DNA from: Mycobacterium sp. KBS0706
GTDB lineage: Bacteria; Pseudomonadota; Alphaproteobacteria; DSM-16000; Inquilinaceae
Length of the DNA stretch: 64,000 nt
Direction: 5' to 3'
Assembly: GCF_005938675.2 (NCBI RefSeq)
Contig: NZ_VCCH02000039.1
Location: 1 to 64,000, forward strand
A program made the translations under genes and the position numbers. Below, piece after piece: positions 48,167-58,496 of this stretch. The notes beneath the pieces were generated by a model, which saw only the letters and a list, made by a program, of their open reading frames with translations, did not search any database and had not been told where the DNA came from. Numbering within the stretch: position 1 is the stretch's first letter; each line of letters starts with the position of its first letter.

Positions 48167-49111
48167 ATGATGAACGCGAGACGTTTCCTTTTCGCCGCCG
48201 CGGCGATCGCCGCGCTGGCCCCGGCCGCCGCCCTGGCCGACGACGCGGCCTGCAAGACCGTGAAGCTGTCGGATGTCGGCTGGACCGACATCACCTCGAC
48301 CACCGCCCTGGCCCAGACCGTGCTGACCGGCCTGGGCTACGAGCCGAAGGTCGACATGCTCTCGGTCGCGGTCACCTTCGAATCGCTCAAGAACAACCAG
48401 GTGAACCTGTTCCTCGGCAACTGGATGCCGTCGCAGACCGAAATGGTCGGCCCCTATCTGAAGCAGGGTGTCGAGCTGGTCGGCACCAATCTCGACGACG
48501 CCAAGGTGACGCTGGCGGTCAACCACGAGGCGTTCGAGGCCGGGGTCAAGGACTTCGCCGACCTGCAGAAGTTCGCCGACAAGTTCGGCAAGTCGATCTA
48601 CTCGATCGAGCCCGGCTCCTCCGCCAACAAGAACCTGTCGACCATCATCGAGAAGAACGAGTTCGGCCTCGGCGGCTGGAACCTGGTCGAGGCCAGCGAG
48701 CAGGCGATGCTGGCCCAGGTCGACCGGGCCACGCGCCGCGGTGAATGGGTGGTGTTCCTGGGATGGGCGCCGCATCCGATGAACATCAAGTACAAGATCG
48801 ACTACCTGACCGGCGGCGATGCCTATTTCGGCCCGAATTATGGCGGCGCCACGGTGCGCACCCTGGCCAACCAGAAATGGCTGGCTGGCTGCCCCAACGT
48901 GCAGAAATTCGCCAAGCAGCTGGTGTTCGACCTGAACACCGAGAACCAGATGATGTCGATGATCCTGGACGGCGGCATGGACCAGAACGCCGCGGCCCGG
49001 AAGTGGCTGACCGACAATCCCGAGCTGCTGACCAAGTGGCTCGACGGCGTCACCACCATCGACGGCAAGCCTGGCATCGATGCGGTCAAGGCCTCGCTGA
49101 AGAGCAGCTGA
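48167..49111 (+). CDS. Choline/carnitine-type ABC substrate-binding protein
   Basis: A 314-residue periplasmic protein with a signal peptide cut after ALA (about residue 24). VKLSDVGWTDITSTTAL, NNQVNLFLGNWMPSQ, GSSANKNLSTII and VVFLGWAPHPMN place it in the ChoX/CaiX branch of the OpuAC family, whose aromatic residues box a quaternary ammonium group. No permease or ATPase is next to it, so it must share a transporter encoded elsewhere, as CaiX does. AGGAGG precedes the ATG; a second ATG follows directly. Confidence 0.88.
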   Translation: MMNARRFLFAAAAIAALAPAAALADDAACKTVKLSDVGWTDITSTTALAQTVLTGLGYEPKVDMLSVAVTFESLKNNQVNLFLGNWMPSQTEMVGPYLKQGVELVGTNLDDAKVTLAVNHEAFEAGVKDFADLQKFADKFGKSIYSIEPGSSANKNLSTIIEKNEFGLGGWNLVEASEQAMLAQVDRATRRGEWVVFLGWAPHPMNIKYKIDYLTGGDAYFGPNYGGATVRTLANQKWLAGCPNVQKFAKQLVFDLNTENQMMSMILDGGMDQNAAARKWLTDNPELLTKWLDGVTTIDGKPGIDAVKASLKSS

Positions 49112-49126
49112 TCCCACCGGCGCGGA

Positions 49127-49152
49127 CCGGGGCCGCCCTGCGGCTGCCCCGG
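49127..49152. terminator. Hairpin between convergent binding protein and sdhA
   Basis: CCGGGG (49127-49132) pairs with CCCCGG (49147-49152), with an inner CCGC/GCGG stem (49133-49136 with 49140-49143). It lies in the 49-bp gap between convergent genes. There is no T-run on either side, so it is a possible bidirectional transcript-end structure only. Confidence 0.4.
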
Positions 49153-49160
49153 CCGCCCGC

Positions 49161-50957
49161 TCAGTACACCCGCTCTTTCGGCGGGATCGGCGCCACCTCG
49201 TTGGACAGCGGCTGCATGTGGACCGGGCGGTGGTCCAGCCGGACGCCGCCCGCCTCGTCCAGCCAAGCCAGGCTGTGCTTCAGCCAGACCGCGTCGTCCC
49301 GCTTCGGATAGTCCTCACGGGCATGGGCGCCGCGGCTCTCGGTGCGGCCGATCGCCGAATGCAGGCTGACCACCGCCTGCTGCAGCATGTTGTCCAGCTC
49401 CAGCGCCTCGGCCAGGTCGGTGTTGAACACCATCGACCGGTCAGCCAGGCCGAGATCGGCCCGCATCGGGCCGGCCGCCTCCTCCAGCTTCCCGAGACCC
49501 TCCTGCATCAGCGGACCGTCGCGGAACACGGCGCAGTGCCGCTGCATGATCCGCTGCATCGCCAGCCGGATCTCGCCGGCGCTGGTGCCGCCCTTGGCCC
49601 GGCGCACGCGGTCCAGCCGCGCGATCGCCTTGTCCGTCGCCGCCGCCGGCAGCGGCGCATGCGTCTCGCCCGGCCGCACCGTCGCCACGGCCCGCTGCGC
49701 CGCCGCCCGGCCGAACACGATGATGTCGAGCAGCGAGTTCGACCCCAGCCGGTTGGCGCCGTGCACCGACACGCAGGCGGCCTCGCCGATCGCCATCAGC
49801 CCGGGCACCACCGTTTCCGGGTCGCCGCCGCGCAGCGTCGTCGCCTCGCCATGCAGGTTGGTCGGCACGCCGCCCATGTTGTAATGCACGGTCGGCAGGA
49901 CCGGGATCGGCTCCCTGGTCACGTCGACGCCGGCGAAGATCTTCGCCGTCTCGCTGATGCCGGGCAGCCGCTCGTGCAGCACGTCGGCGCCGAGATGCTC
50001 GAGATGCAGCAGGATGTGGTCCTTCTGCGGGCCGCAGCCGCGACCCTCGTTGATCTCGATCGTCATCGAGCGGCAGACCACGTCGCGCCCGGCCAGGTCC
50101 CGCGCCGTCGGGGCGTAGCGCTCCATGAAGCGCTCACCTTCGGCATTGGTCAGGTAGCCGCCCTCGCCGCGGGAGCCTTCGGTGATCAGGCAGCCAGACC
50201 CGTAGATGCCGGTCGGGTGGAACTGGGTGAATTCCATGTCGGCCAGCGGCAGCCCGGCGCGCAGCGCCATGGCGTTGCCGTCGCCGGTGCAGCTATGCGC
50301 CGCGGTGCAGGAGAAGTACACGCGGCCATAGCCGCCGGTCGCCAGCACCGTGCGATGGGCGCGGAACCGGTGCAGCGTGCCGTCCTCGACATTCCAGGCC
50401 AGGAGGCCGCGGCAGGCGCCGTCGTCATCCGTCAGCAGGTCGAGCGCGACGTATTCGACGAAGAACTCGGTCCGGTGCTCCAGACATTGCTGATAGAGCG
50501 TGTGCAGGATGGCGTGGCCGGTGCGGTCCGCCGCGGCGCAGGTCCGCCGCGCCATCTGCTTGCCGTAGTCCAGGGTCTGGCCGCCGAAGGGGCGCTGGTA
50601 GATCAGGCCGTCGGGCGTGCGCGAGAACGGCACGCCGAACCGCTCCAGCTCCAGCACCGCCGGCCCGGCCTCGCGGCACATGTATTCGATCGCGTCCTGG
50701 TCGCCGAGCCAGTCGGAGCCCTTGACGGTGTCGTACATGTGGAAGCGCCAGTTGTCGCCGTCGCCCATGTTGCCGAGCGACGCCGCCATGCCGCCCTGGG
50801 CCGCCACGGTGTGGCTGCGGGTCGGGAACACCTTGGTGACGCAGGCCGTCTTCAGCCCGGACGAGGCCATGCCGAGCGCCGCGCGCAGCCCGGCCCCGCC
50901 GGCGCCGACGATCACCACGTCGTAGCTGTGGTCGATGATGGTGTAGGACTCGGTCAT
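49161..50957 (-). CDS. sdhA: Succinate dehydrogenase/fumarate reductase flavoprotein subunit, orphan copy
   Basis: A full-length 598-residue SdhA. DVVIVGAGGAGLRAALG binds FAD, H49 in TRSHTVAAQGG is the covalent flavin attachment site, and THE later EFTQFHPTGIYGSG, GCGPQKDHILLHL and HGANRLGSNSLLDIIVFG hold the active-site residues. It oxidises succinate in complex II. Unusually, no sdhB, C or D gene accompanies it. It overlaps the stop of an MFS gene by 4 bp and must be made from that operon. Either it is a second copy or a subunit with a different partner. Confidence 0.9.
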   Translation of the reverse strand: MTESYTIIDHSYDVVIVGAGGAGLRAALGMASSGLKTACVTKVFPTRSHTVAAQGGMAASLGNMGDGDNWRFHMYDTVKGSDWLGDQDAIEYMCREAGPAVLELERFGVPFSRTPDGLIYQRPFGGQTLDYGKQMARRTCAAADRTGHAILHTLYQQCLEHRTEFFVEYVALDLLTDDDGACRGLLAWNVEDGTLHRFRAHRTVLATGGYGRVYFSCTAAHSCTGDGNAMALRAGLPLADMEFTQFHPTGIYGSGCLITEGSRGEGGYLTNAEGERFMERYAPTARDLAGRDVVCRSMTIEINEGRGCGPQKDHILLHLEHLGADVLHERLPGISETAKIFAGVDVTREPIPVLPTVHYNMGGVPTNLHGEATTLRGGDPETVVPGLMAIGEAACVSVHGANRLGSNSLLDIIVFGRAAAQRAVATVRPGETHAPLPAAATDKAIARLDRVRRAKGGTSAGEIRLAMQRIMQRHCAVFRDGPLMQEGLGKLEEAAGPMRADLGLADRSMVFNTDLAEALELDNMLQQAVVSLHSAIGRTESRGAHAREDYPKRDDAVWLKHSLAWLDEAGGVRLDHRPVHMQPLSNEVAPIPPKERVY

Positions 50958-52201
50958 GACGATGCTCCGGAAGCCTTGGCCCTGACCGTCAGCGCCAGGA
51001 CGAGGTCGATGGCGAGCGCCAGGGCCGCGGCGGCGCTGCCGACGACGAACAGGATGCGGTAGTCGCCGCCGGTGCGGTCGAACAGGGCGGCCAGACCGTA
51101 GGCCGCCCCGGCCTGGAACAGCGCGAACATCGTGGTCGCCCGGCCCCAGGCGGCGCGCTGCGCCTCGGCGCCATGCGGGATCAGTTCGTGGATGCGGCCC
51201 AGCACCAGCGGCACGATACCGGGGGTGAAGCCGCCGATGACGAGGCAGGAGACGATCAGGACCGCCGGGGCCGTGCTGACGGCCGGCAGGGCCGCCGCCA
51301 CCGCCTGGATCAGGAAGGCCGCCCGCAGCGCCGGCCGAAAGCCGGCCCGGTCGGCCAGATGACCGGTCAGCAGCGGCCCGACCACCGCGCCCAGCCCGTA
51401 CAGCACCCAGTATTGCGACCCGGCGGCGATGCCCTGGCCCAGGCCGCGGGCGATGAAATCGACGACGAAGACCATGTGCGGCACCAGGGCGACCGCGTTG
51501 AGGCCGTATTGCAGCGTCAGCGCCGGAACGGCGGCGGACAGCCGCGGCCGCGTGGCGACCGCCCCGGAGTGGGACGCCGCGGCAGGATCGCCCTTCGGCC
51601 AGTTCGGCCAGGCGACCAGGGTCAGCACGCCGGACAGCGCCGCCAGCCCGAGCCAGCTCTCGCGCAGGCCCTGCTGCAGCAGCAGCGGCACCAGCGTGCC
51701 CGAGGCGGCAATGCCCAGGCCGACGCCGGCGAAGATCACGCCGCCGACCAGGCCGCGCTTGCCCGCCGCCGTGTGCGGCAGGATGGCGGAGGCCGCGAGC
51801 ACCATGATGACACCGCCGCTGAGTCCGGCCAGGAACCGCCAGGCGAAGAACCAGGCGAAGGCGACCGGCATGGCGCAGGCGAGGCAGGACAGGGTCGCCA
51901 GCACCATGGTGCCGCGCAGCGCCCGGACCGAGCCGGTGCGGGCGGCCAATGGTCGTGCCGCCAGGGCGCCGGCGAGATAGCCGGCCAGGTTGGCGGCGCC
52001 GAGATAGATCACGTCCGAGGGGCTGAACCATTCGGCGGCGATCAGTGCCGGGATCAGCGGGGTATAGGCGAAGCGGGCCAGGCCGAGCCCGACCAGCGAG
52101 GCGCAGAGCCCCGCAGCGGCGAAGCGCCAGGCCTGACCGGGCTCCCGCGCGGGGGATTGGCCGTGGCCGTGGGAACCGGGCCGGTGGGGTGTCGCGCTCA
52201 T
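50954..52201 (-). CDS. MFS transporter, YbfB/YjiJ family
   Basis: A 415-residue carrier with 12 predicted helices. FAAAGLCASLVGLGLARFAYTPLIP (about 28-52) is the characteristic YbfB/YjiJ start. FLAGLSGGVIMVLAAS and a central cytoplasmic loop (about 200-225) follow. Substrates of this family are largely unknown. Start at 52201 (MSATPHRPG); the N-terminal 25 residues are His/Gly/Pro-rich and cytoplasmic. First gene of an operon with sdhA, so a dicarboxylate or related substrate is a fair guess but unproven. Confidence 0.87.
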   Translation of the reverse strand: MSATPHRPGSHGHGQSPAREPGQAWRFAAAGLCASLVGLGLARFAYTPLIPALIAAEWFSPSDVIYLGAANLAGYLAGALAARPLAARTGSVRALRGTMVLATLSCLACAMPVAFAWFFAWRFLAGLSGGVIMVLAASAILPHTAAGKRGLVGGVIFAGVGLGIAASGTLVPLLLQQGLRESWLGLAALSGVLTLVAWPNWPKGDPAAASHSGAVATRPRLSAAVPALTLQYGLNAVALVPHMVFVVDFIARGLGQGIAAGSQYWVLYGLGAVVGPLLTGHLADRAGFRPALRAAFLIQAVAAALPAVSTAPAVLIVSCLVIGGFTPGIVPLVLGRIHELIPHGAEAQRAAWGRATTMFALFQAGAAYGLAALFDRTGGDYRILFVVGSAAAALALAIDLVLALTVRAKASGASS

Positions 52202-52259
52202 GACCAAAAGCTAGGCGCGCCGCCCCAGCAGCGGGAGTGATTAGTTCAGATGGAAGCCA

Positions 52260-53177
52260 TCATGCGCGGCGATGGCTTTGCACCAGCGCCAGCGGCTCCG
52301 CCGTCCGCGCCACGGGGGATGGCCGCGCGATCCGCAGGAAGGCGGACAGGGCGCTGGAGGGATGCGCATCGATGCGCCGGACGAACACGGTGTCGACCCG
52401 CTCGGTCCAGGCCGGCGGGCGGAAGGCCTTGATCCGCCGGTCGCGCAGCGCCTGGGTGACCACGCCCTTCGGCAGCAGCGAGATTCCCATGCCGGCGGCG
52501 ACGCAGCCGATGATGCCGTCCAGCGTGCCGATCTCGATCGCCTTCACCTTGACGATGCCCTGGGCCGCCAGGACGCTCTCCAGCCGCTGCCGGTAGGCGC
52601 AGTCAGAGCGGAAGGCGACGAGCTTCAGCCCGGCCAGGGTCGCGAGATCGTCGAGATCCGTCACCGACGGCGCGGTGATGATCGCCATCTCCTCCGCGAA
52701 GATGGTCTCGGCCTCCAGCTCCGGGTGGTCGACCGGGCCGGCGACGAAGGCGCCGTCCAGCTCGCGGGCGATCACCGCCCGGGTCAGCCAGGGTGTGGTG
52801 CCGGTGGTCAGCGACAGGTCGACATCGGGATGGGCCTGGGTGAAGGCGGCCAGCACATCCGGCAGCCGCAGCCCGGCCGTGGTCTCCATGCTGCCGATCG
52901 ACAACGGCCCGCGCGGCGTGCCGTCATCCTGCGCCGCCCGCTTGGCCTGGCGGATCAGGTCCGCGATCTGCACCGCAAAGGGGCGCAGGCGCTGCCCGGC
53001 CGCGGTCAGAACGACGCCGCGGCTGTGCCGCTCGAACAGCGCCAGGCCCAGCTCCTCCTCCAGCGCCCGGATCCGGGCGGTGACGTTGGACTGGACGGTG
53101 TTGAGCTCGGCTGCTGCCCGGCCGATGCCGCCGGTGCGGGCCACCGCCTCGAACACCCTGAGATCCTTGTCGTTCAC
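52260..53177 (-). CDS. LysR family transcriptional regulator
   Basis: A 305-residue LysR regulator. The winged helix-turn-helix is at about 4-62 (DLRVFEAVARTGGIGRAAAELN, then QSNVTARIRALEEELGLALFERH), followed by two effector-binding lobes (PLSIGSMETTAGLRLPDVL, GCVAAGMGISLLPKGVV). GTG at 53177 is the family-consistent start; a longer ATG frame from 53267 is less likely. It lies 58 bp upstream of the MFS-sdhA operon on the same strand, an arrangement typical for LysR control of YbfB-like carriers. Confidence 0.9.
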   Translation of the reverse strand: MNDKDLRVFEAVARTGGIGRAAAELNTVQSNVTARIRALEEELGLALFERHSRGVVLTAAGQRLRPFAVQIADLIRQAKRAAQDDGTPRGPLSIGSMETTAGLRLPDVLAAFTQAHPDVDLSLTTGTTPWLTRAVIARELDGAFVAGPVDHPELEAETIFAEEMAIITAPSVTDLDDLATLAGLKLVAFRSDCAYRQRLESVLAAQGIVKVKAIEIGTLDGIIGCVAAGMGISLLPKGVVTQALRDRRIKAFRPPAWTERVDTVFVRRIDAHPSSALSAFLRIARPSPVARTAEPLALVQSHRRA

Positions 53178-53422
53178 GATGCGCGCCCCATGCGAGCCGT
53201 CCGGGAAGGCCGCGCCGATTGTAGCGGAGGATCCGGCCGTCCGGCGACATGGACTGGTGATTACCAAAACGTAAGTACGCCGCCACCGGCCTTGCTTCTA
53301 CTCTCTCGGCCGGGTCAAACGCCCGCGGCACCGTCTCGGCGTGCAACGGTCCGGCGGGAGCAAAGCTCTCTCGGCGTGGTCCAGCCTGTCACGCCAGCGA
53401 TCCGCTGCCCGAGAGCCTGCCC

Positions 53423-54112
53423 ATGCAGATCCATCTGATCGAAGACGACACCGAGACGGCCCAGCACATCATCGGCGCCCTGCACGAAGCCGACCACACG
53501 GTCGAGCACAGCGTGACCGGGGCCGACGGGCTGGCCCGCGCCGCGGCGGCCCGCCAGGGCTGCGGCCCGCGACTGCTGATCATCGACCGCATGCTGCCGG
53601 ACATCGACGGCATCACCCTGGCCCGCCGGCTGCGCGGCGAAGGCAACACGGTGCCGATCCTGTTCCTGACCACGCTGGGCGGCGTCAGCGACCGGGTCGA
53701 GGGGCTGAATGCCGGCGGCGACGACTATCTGGTCAAGCCCTTCGCCCTGGCCGAGCTGCTGGCCCGCATCGAGGCCCTGACCCGCCGCGCCGGCACCGTC
53801 GCGGTCGAGACCGGGCTGCGCGTCGCCGATCTCGAGATCGATCTGCTGAAGCGCACCGCCACCCGGGCCGGCCAGGCGATCGACCTGCAGCCGCGCGAGT
53901 TCAAGCTGCTGGAGTATCTGATGCGGCACTCGGGCCAGATCGTCACCCGTAGTATGCTGCTCGAGCATGTCTGGGAGTTCCATTTCGAGCCGCAGACGAC
54001 GGTGGTGGAAACGCATATCAGCCGTCTGCGCGGCAAGATCGATCGCGGCTTCGATGCGCCCCTGCTCGACACCGTCCGCGGCGTTGGGTACTGCCTCCGT
54101 GATCCTGGCTAG
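53423..54112 (+). CDS. OmpR-family response regulator
   Basis: A 229-residue regulator. The receiver (1-120) has E8-D9-D10, phosphoacceptor D55 (IIDRMLPDIDG), T83-region LFLTTLGG and K in DYLVKPF. The winged-helix output domain (about 130-225) has QPREFKLLEYLMRHSGQIVTRSMLLEHVW and THISRLRGKIDRGF (given as positions 155-215). Paired with the kinase that starts inside its last codons. Target genes unknown. Confidence 0.94.
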   Translation: MQIHLIEDDTETAQHIIGALHEADHTVEHSVTGADGLARAAAARQGCGPRLLIIDRMLPDIDGITLARRLRGEGNTVPILFLTTLGGVSDRVEGLNAGGDDYLVKPFALAELLARIEALTRRAGTVAVETGLRVADLEIDLLKRTATRAGQAIDLQPREFKLLEYLMRHSGQIVTRSMLLEHVWEFHFEPQTTVVETHISRLRGKIDRGFDAPLLDTVRGVGYCLRDPG

Positions 54113-55562
54113 GCTCGTCAGAACCGCGACGTTCCGGCTGGCGGCCGGCTTCGCCGCCCTGTTCAGCGTCTCGATCATCGTCGTGTCCAGCATCGTCTAT
54201 GTGGCGATGACGCGCTATTCCGACCAGCAGATCGACCTCTCGATCAGCGCGGAGGTGAAGACCGTCCGGGATGCGCTGGCCGGCGCCTCCGCCCCCGAGA
54301 TCGTCAAGGCGATCAACGACCGTCTCACCGACATCGACCCGGACTATTTCTACTACGCGCTGCAGGATGCCGACGGCGGCGTGCTGGCCGGCAACCTGCG
54401 GCCACTGCCGGCCGTGACCGGCTGGGCCGACATCCCGCTGAGGACGACCGACGGCGACGGCAACCGCCAGCGCCACACCGTCCGCGGCCTCGGCGTCGAC
54501 CTGACGCCGGAGCTGCGCCTGTTCATCGGCCGCGACACCCACGACCTGGACGAGCTGCAGGAGGGCATCACCAGCTTCTTCCTGGCCGGCGCGGCGGCGA
54601 CGGTGCTGCTGGCGCTGGCCAGCGGCCTGGTGCTGAGCGCCCGTTTCCTGCGCCGGGTGGAAGCGGTGAACGTCGCCGCCCGCCACATCATGGACGGTCA
54701 CCTGGACGAGCGGGTGCCGAGCCGCGGCAAGGGGGCCGACGAGTTCGACCGCTTGGCCGCCAACCTGAACGCCATGCTGGACCGCATCCAGCAGCTGATG
54801 CAGGGGCTGCACCAGGTCTCCAGCGACATCGCGCACGACCTGCGCACGCCGTTGTCGCATATGCGCCAGAGGCTGGAGCGGGCCCGGCTCAAGGCCGCCT
54901 CGGCCGCCGACTACGATGCCGCGGTGGAGCGGGCCGTGGCCGATATCGACGGCATCCTCGGCGTCTTCGCGGCGCTGCTGCGGATCGCCCAGATCGAGGC
55001 CGGCGCGCGGCGCGAGGGCTTCGCCCCGATCGACCTGTCGGGGGTGTTCGACACCATCATCGACACCTATGGCCCGGTGGCGGACGATTCCGGGCACCGG
55101 CTGACCGGCACGGTGGCGCCCGGCCTGCGGATCCGCGGCGACCGCCAGCTGCTGACCCAGATGCTGGCCAATCTGGTGGAGAACACGATCCGCCACACCC
55201 CGGCCGGGACCGGGATCACGGTGTCGCTGGCGCCAGGCCCCGACGGCCCGGTCGGGCAGGTGCGCGACACCGGCCCCGGCATCCCGGAGGCGGCGCGGCA
55301 GAAGGTGTTCCAGCGCTTCTTCCGGCTCGACGCCAGCCGGATGACCCCGGGCAGCGGCCTCGGCCTCAGCCTGGTGGCGGCAGTGGCCCAGCTGCACGAG
55401 ATCCGGCTGGCGCTGGCGGACAACGGCCCCGGCCTCGCGGTGACCCTGGACTTCGGCGAAGCGGCCAAGCCCGTGCCGCCAGCGAAGCCCGGGGCGGAAG
55501 GCCGGCGCCCCCGCCCAGCGGCCGGCATCGGCTCCAGCCCGGCGCCGCTGCGTCGCCCATAG
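54099..55562 (+). CDS. Sensor histidine kinase partnered with the OmpR regulator
   Basis: A 487-residue membrane kinase. Two transmembrane helices (about 9-31 and 155-178) bracket a periplasmic sensor of about 120 residues; then HAMP, the dimerisation domain with H246 (SSDIAHDLRTPLSHM), the N-box (MLANLVENTIRHTPAG) and the G-box (VRDTGPGIP, GSGLGLSLV). The C-terminus carries a Pro/Arg/Gly-rich tail of about 35 residues. The GTG start at 54099 overlaps the regulator stop by 14 bp, giving the usual pairing. Signal unknown. Confidence 0.92.
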   Translation: MILARLVRTATFRLAAGFAALFSVSIIVVSSIVYVAMTRYSDQQIDLSISAEVKTVRDALAGASAPEIVKAINDRLTDIDPDYFYYALQDADGGVLAGNLRPLPAVTGWADIPLRTTDGDGNRQRHTVRGLGVDLTPELRLFIGRDTHDLDELQEGITSFFLAGAAATVLLALASGLVLSARFLRRVEAVNVAARHIMDGHLDERVPSRGKGADEFDRLAANLNAMLDRIQQLMQGLHQVSSDIAHDLRTPLSHMRQRLERARLKAASAADYDAAVERAVADIDGILGVFAALLRIAQIEAGARREGFAPIDLSGVFDTIIDTYGPVADDSGHRLTGTVAPGLRIRGDRQLLTQMLANLVENTIRHTPAGTGITVSLAPGPDGPVGQVRDTGPGIPEAARQKVFQRFFRLDASRMTPGSGLGLSLVAAVAQLHEIRLALADNGPGLAVTLDFGEAAKPVPPAKPGAEGRRPRPAAGIGSSPAPLRRP

Positions 55563-55632
55563 CCACGCCGCCGCACCGGAGATATGCTCCTAACGCACTG
55601 GATGGCCGGGCTTTTCCGGCCGCCCGACCGGA

Positions 55633-57622
<1,990 letters not shown>

Positions 57623-57639
<17 letters not shown>

Positions 57640-57841
57640 CCATCGCCTGGAACACCCGCCAGGCGACCTCGACCGTGACACCGCCCGCCCGCGCGCCCGC
57701 CGCAAGCATGCCGGCGGTCGGCTTGGTCGGCACGGTGGAGATGCCGGGGTCGCCCATCGCCGTCACCATGTCGAGGGCATAGGTCATCGGCGTCTTCAGC
57801 TCGAGAACCGCCAGGTTATCCGTCATCGCAATGTCGCCCAT
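57623..57841 (-). CDS. Small hypothetical protein
   Basis: A 72-residue protein. GGGGAGAAG lies 7 nt before the ATG at 57841, supporting the start; a second ATG is at 57826. It has a regular hydrophobic pattern (LAVLELKTPMTYALDMVTAMGD, residues 10-31) and a Gly/Ala/Val-rich C-terminus, compatible with a small folded protein. Its last 17 bp overlap the 3' end of the convergent MHYT kinase gene. No family is recognised. Confidence 0.55.
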
Positions 57842-58142
57842 TTGGGCTTCTCCCCTGAGTTCAATGCCAACCATTGGTTGCAAGGGCCGTGCCAAGTGGC
57901 GGAACCGGCCCTGATGGCCCGGGGTGACGGATGAGACTCGGGTCATATGAGCGAAAATGAAGGTTTATTTCTAAAATGGCAAAAATGAAGCAACATTGTC
58001 TCCATGACACTTTTTGAACCTGTTCCGGCACTCGCAATTTGCAACGCGCAGCCACATACGATTCGCATTCTGCAACGCTCATGATCGACGGATCGGACCC
58101 GCGATTGACGGGCGGGGACCGCTTCCCTAGGGTTCGCCCGCC
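57842..58142. other. Gene-free, partly AT-rich intergenic region
   Basis: This 301-bp region separates the small minus-strand gene from DUF952. A stretch at about 57945-58050 is much richer in A and T than the surroundings, with several A-tracts, and likely holds the divergent promoters. I could not fix -35 and -10 boxes with confidence and saw no clear operator or RNA gene. Confidence 0.4.
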
Positions 58143-58496
58143 ATGACCATCTTCAAGATCTGCAGCGCCGCGGAATGGGCGGCGGCCGTGGCCGCCGGTG
58201 CCTATCGCGGCTCCGCCGTCGACCACCGGGACGGCTTCATCCACTTCTCGACCGCCGAACAGGCCGAGGAGACCGCATCCCGCCACTTCGCCGGCCAGGA
58301 CGGGCTGGTGCTGGTGGCGGTGGACCCGGCGGCGCTGGGCGACGCGCTGCGCTGGGAGCCGTCGCGCGGCGGGGCCCTGTTCCCGCATCTCCATGCCGAG
58401 GTGCCGCTGACCGCGGTGCAGGGCGTGGCGCCGCTGCCGCTGGTCGACGGCCGCCACGTCTTCCCGCCGCAGCTGTTCCCGACCGTCGCCAGGTGA
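58143..58496 (+). CDS. DUF952 family protein
   Basis: A 117-residue cytoplasmic protein. FKICSAAEWAAA, GSAVDHRDGFIHFSTAEQ and GALFPHLHAEVPLTAV are the conserved stretches of DUF952, a small family with structural resemblance to ADP-ribosyl-handling folds but no proven activity. It is often found next to pyrD, as here; its stop overlaps the pyrD GTG start (GTGA). Confidence 0.9.
   Translation: MTIFKICSAAEWAAAVAAGAYRGSAVDHRDGFIHFSTAEQAEETASRHFAGQDGLVLVAVDPAALGDALRWEPSRGGALFPHLHAEVPLTAVQGVAPLPLVDGRHVFPPQLFPTVAR

Noticed and set aside
49218..51062. 614-codon plus-strand frame opposite sdhA
   Set aside because: Low-complexity composition, no domain, complete SdhA on the other strand.
50958..52031. 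Upstream extension of the sdhA frame through the MFS gene
   Set aside because: The extension is an out-of-frame reading of the MFS gene; SdhA starts at 50957 with the conserved N-terminus.
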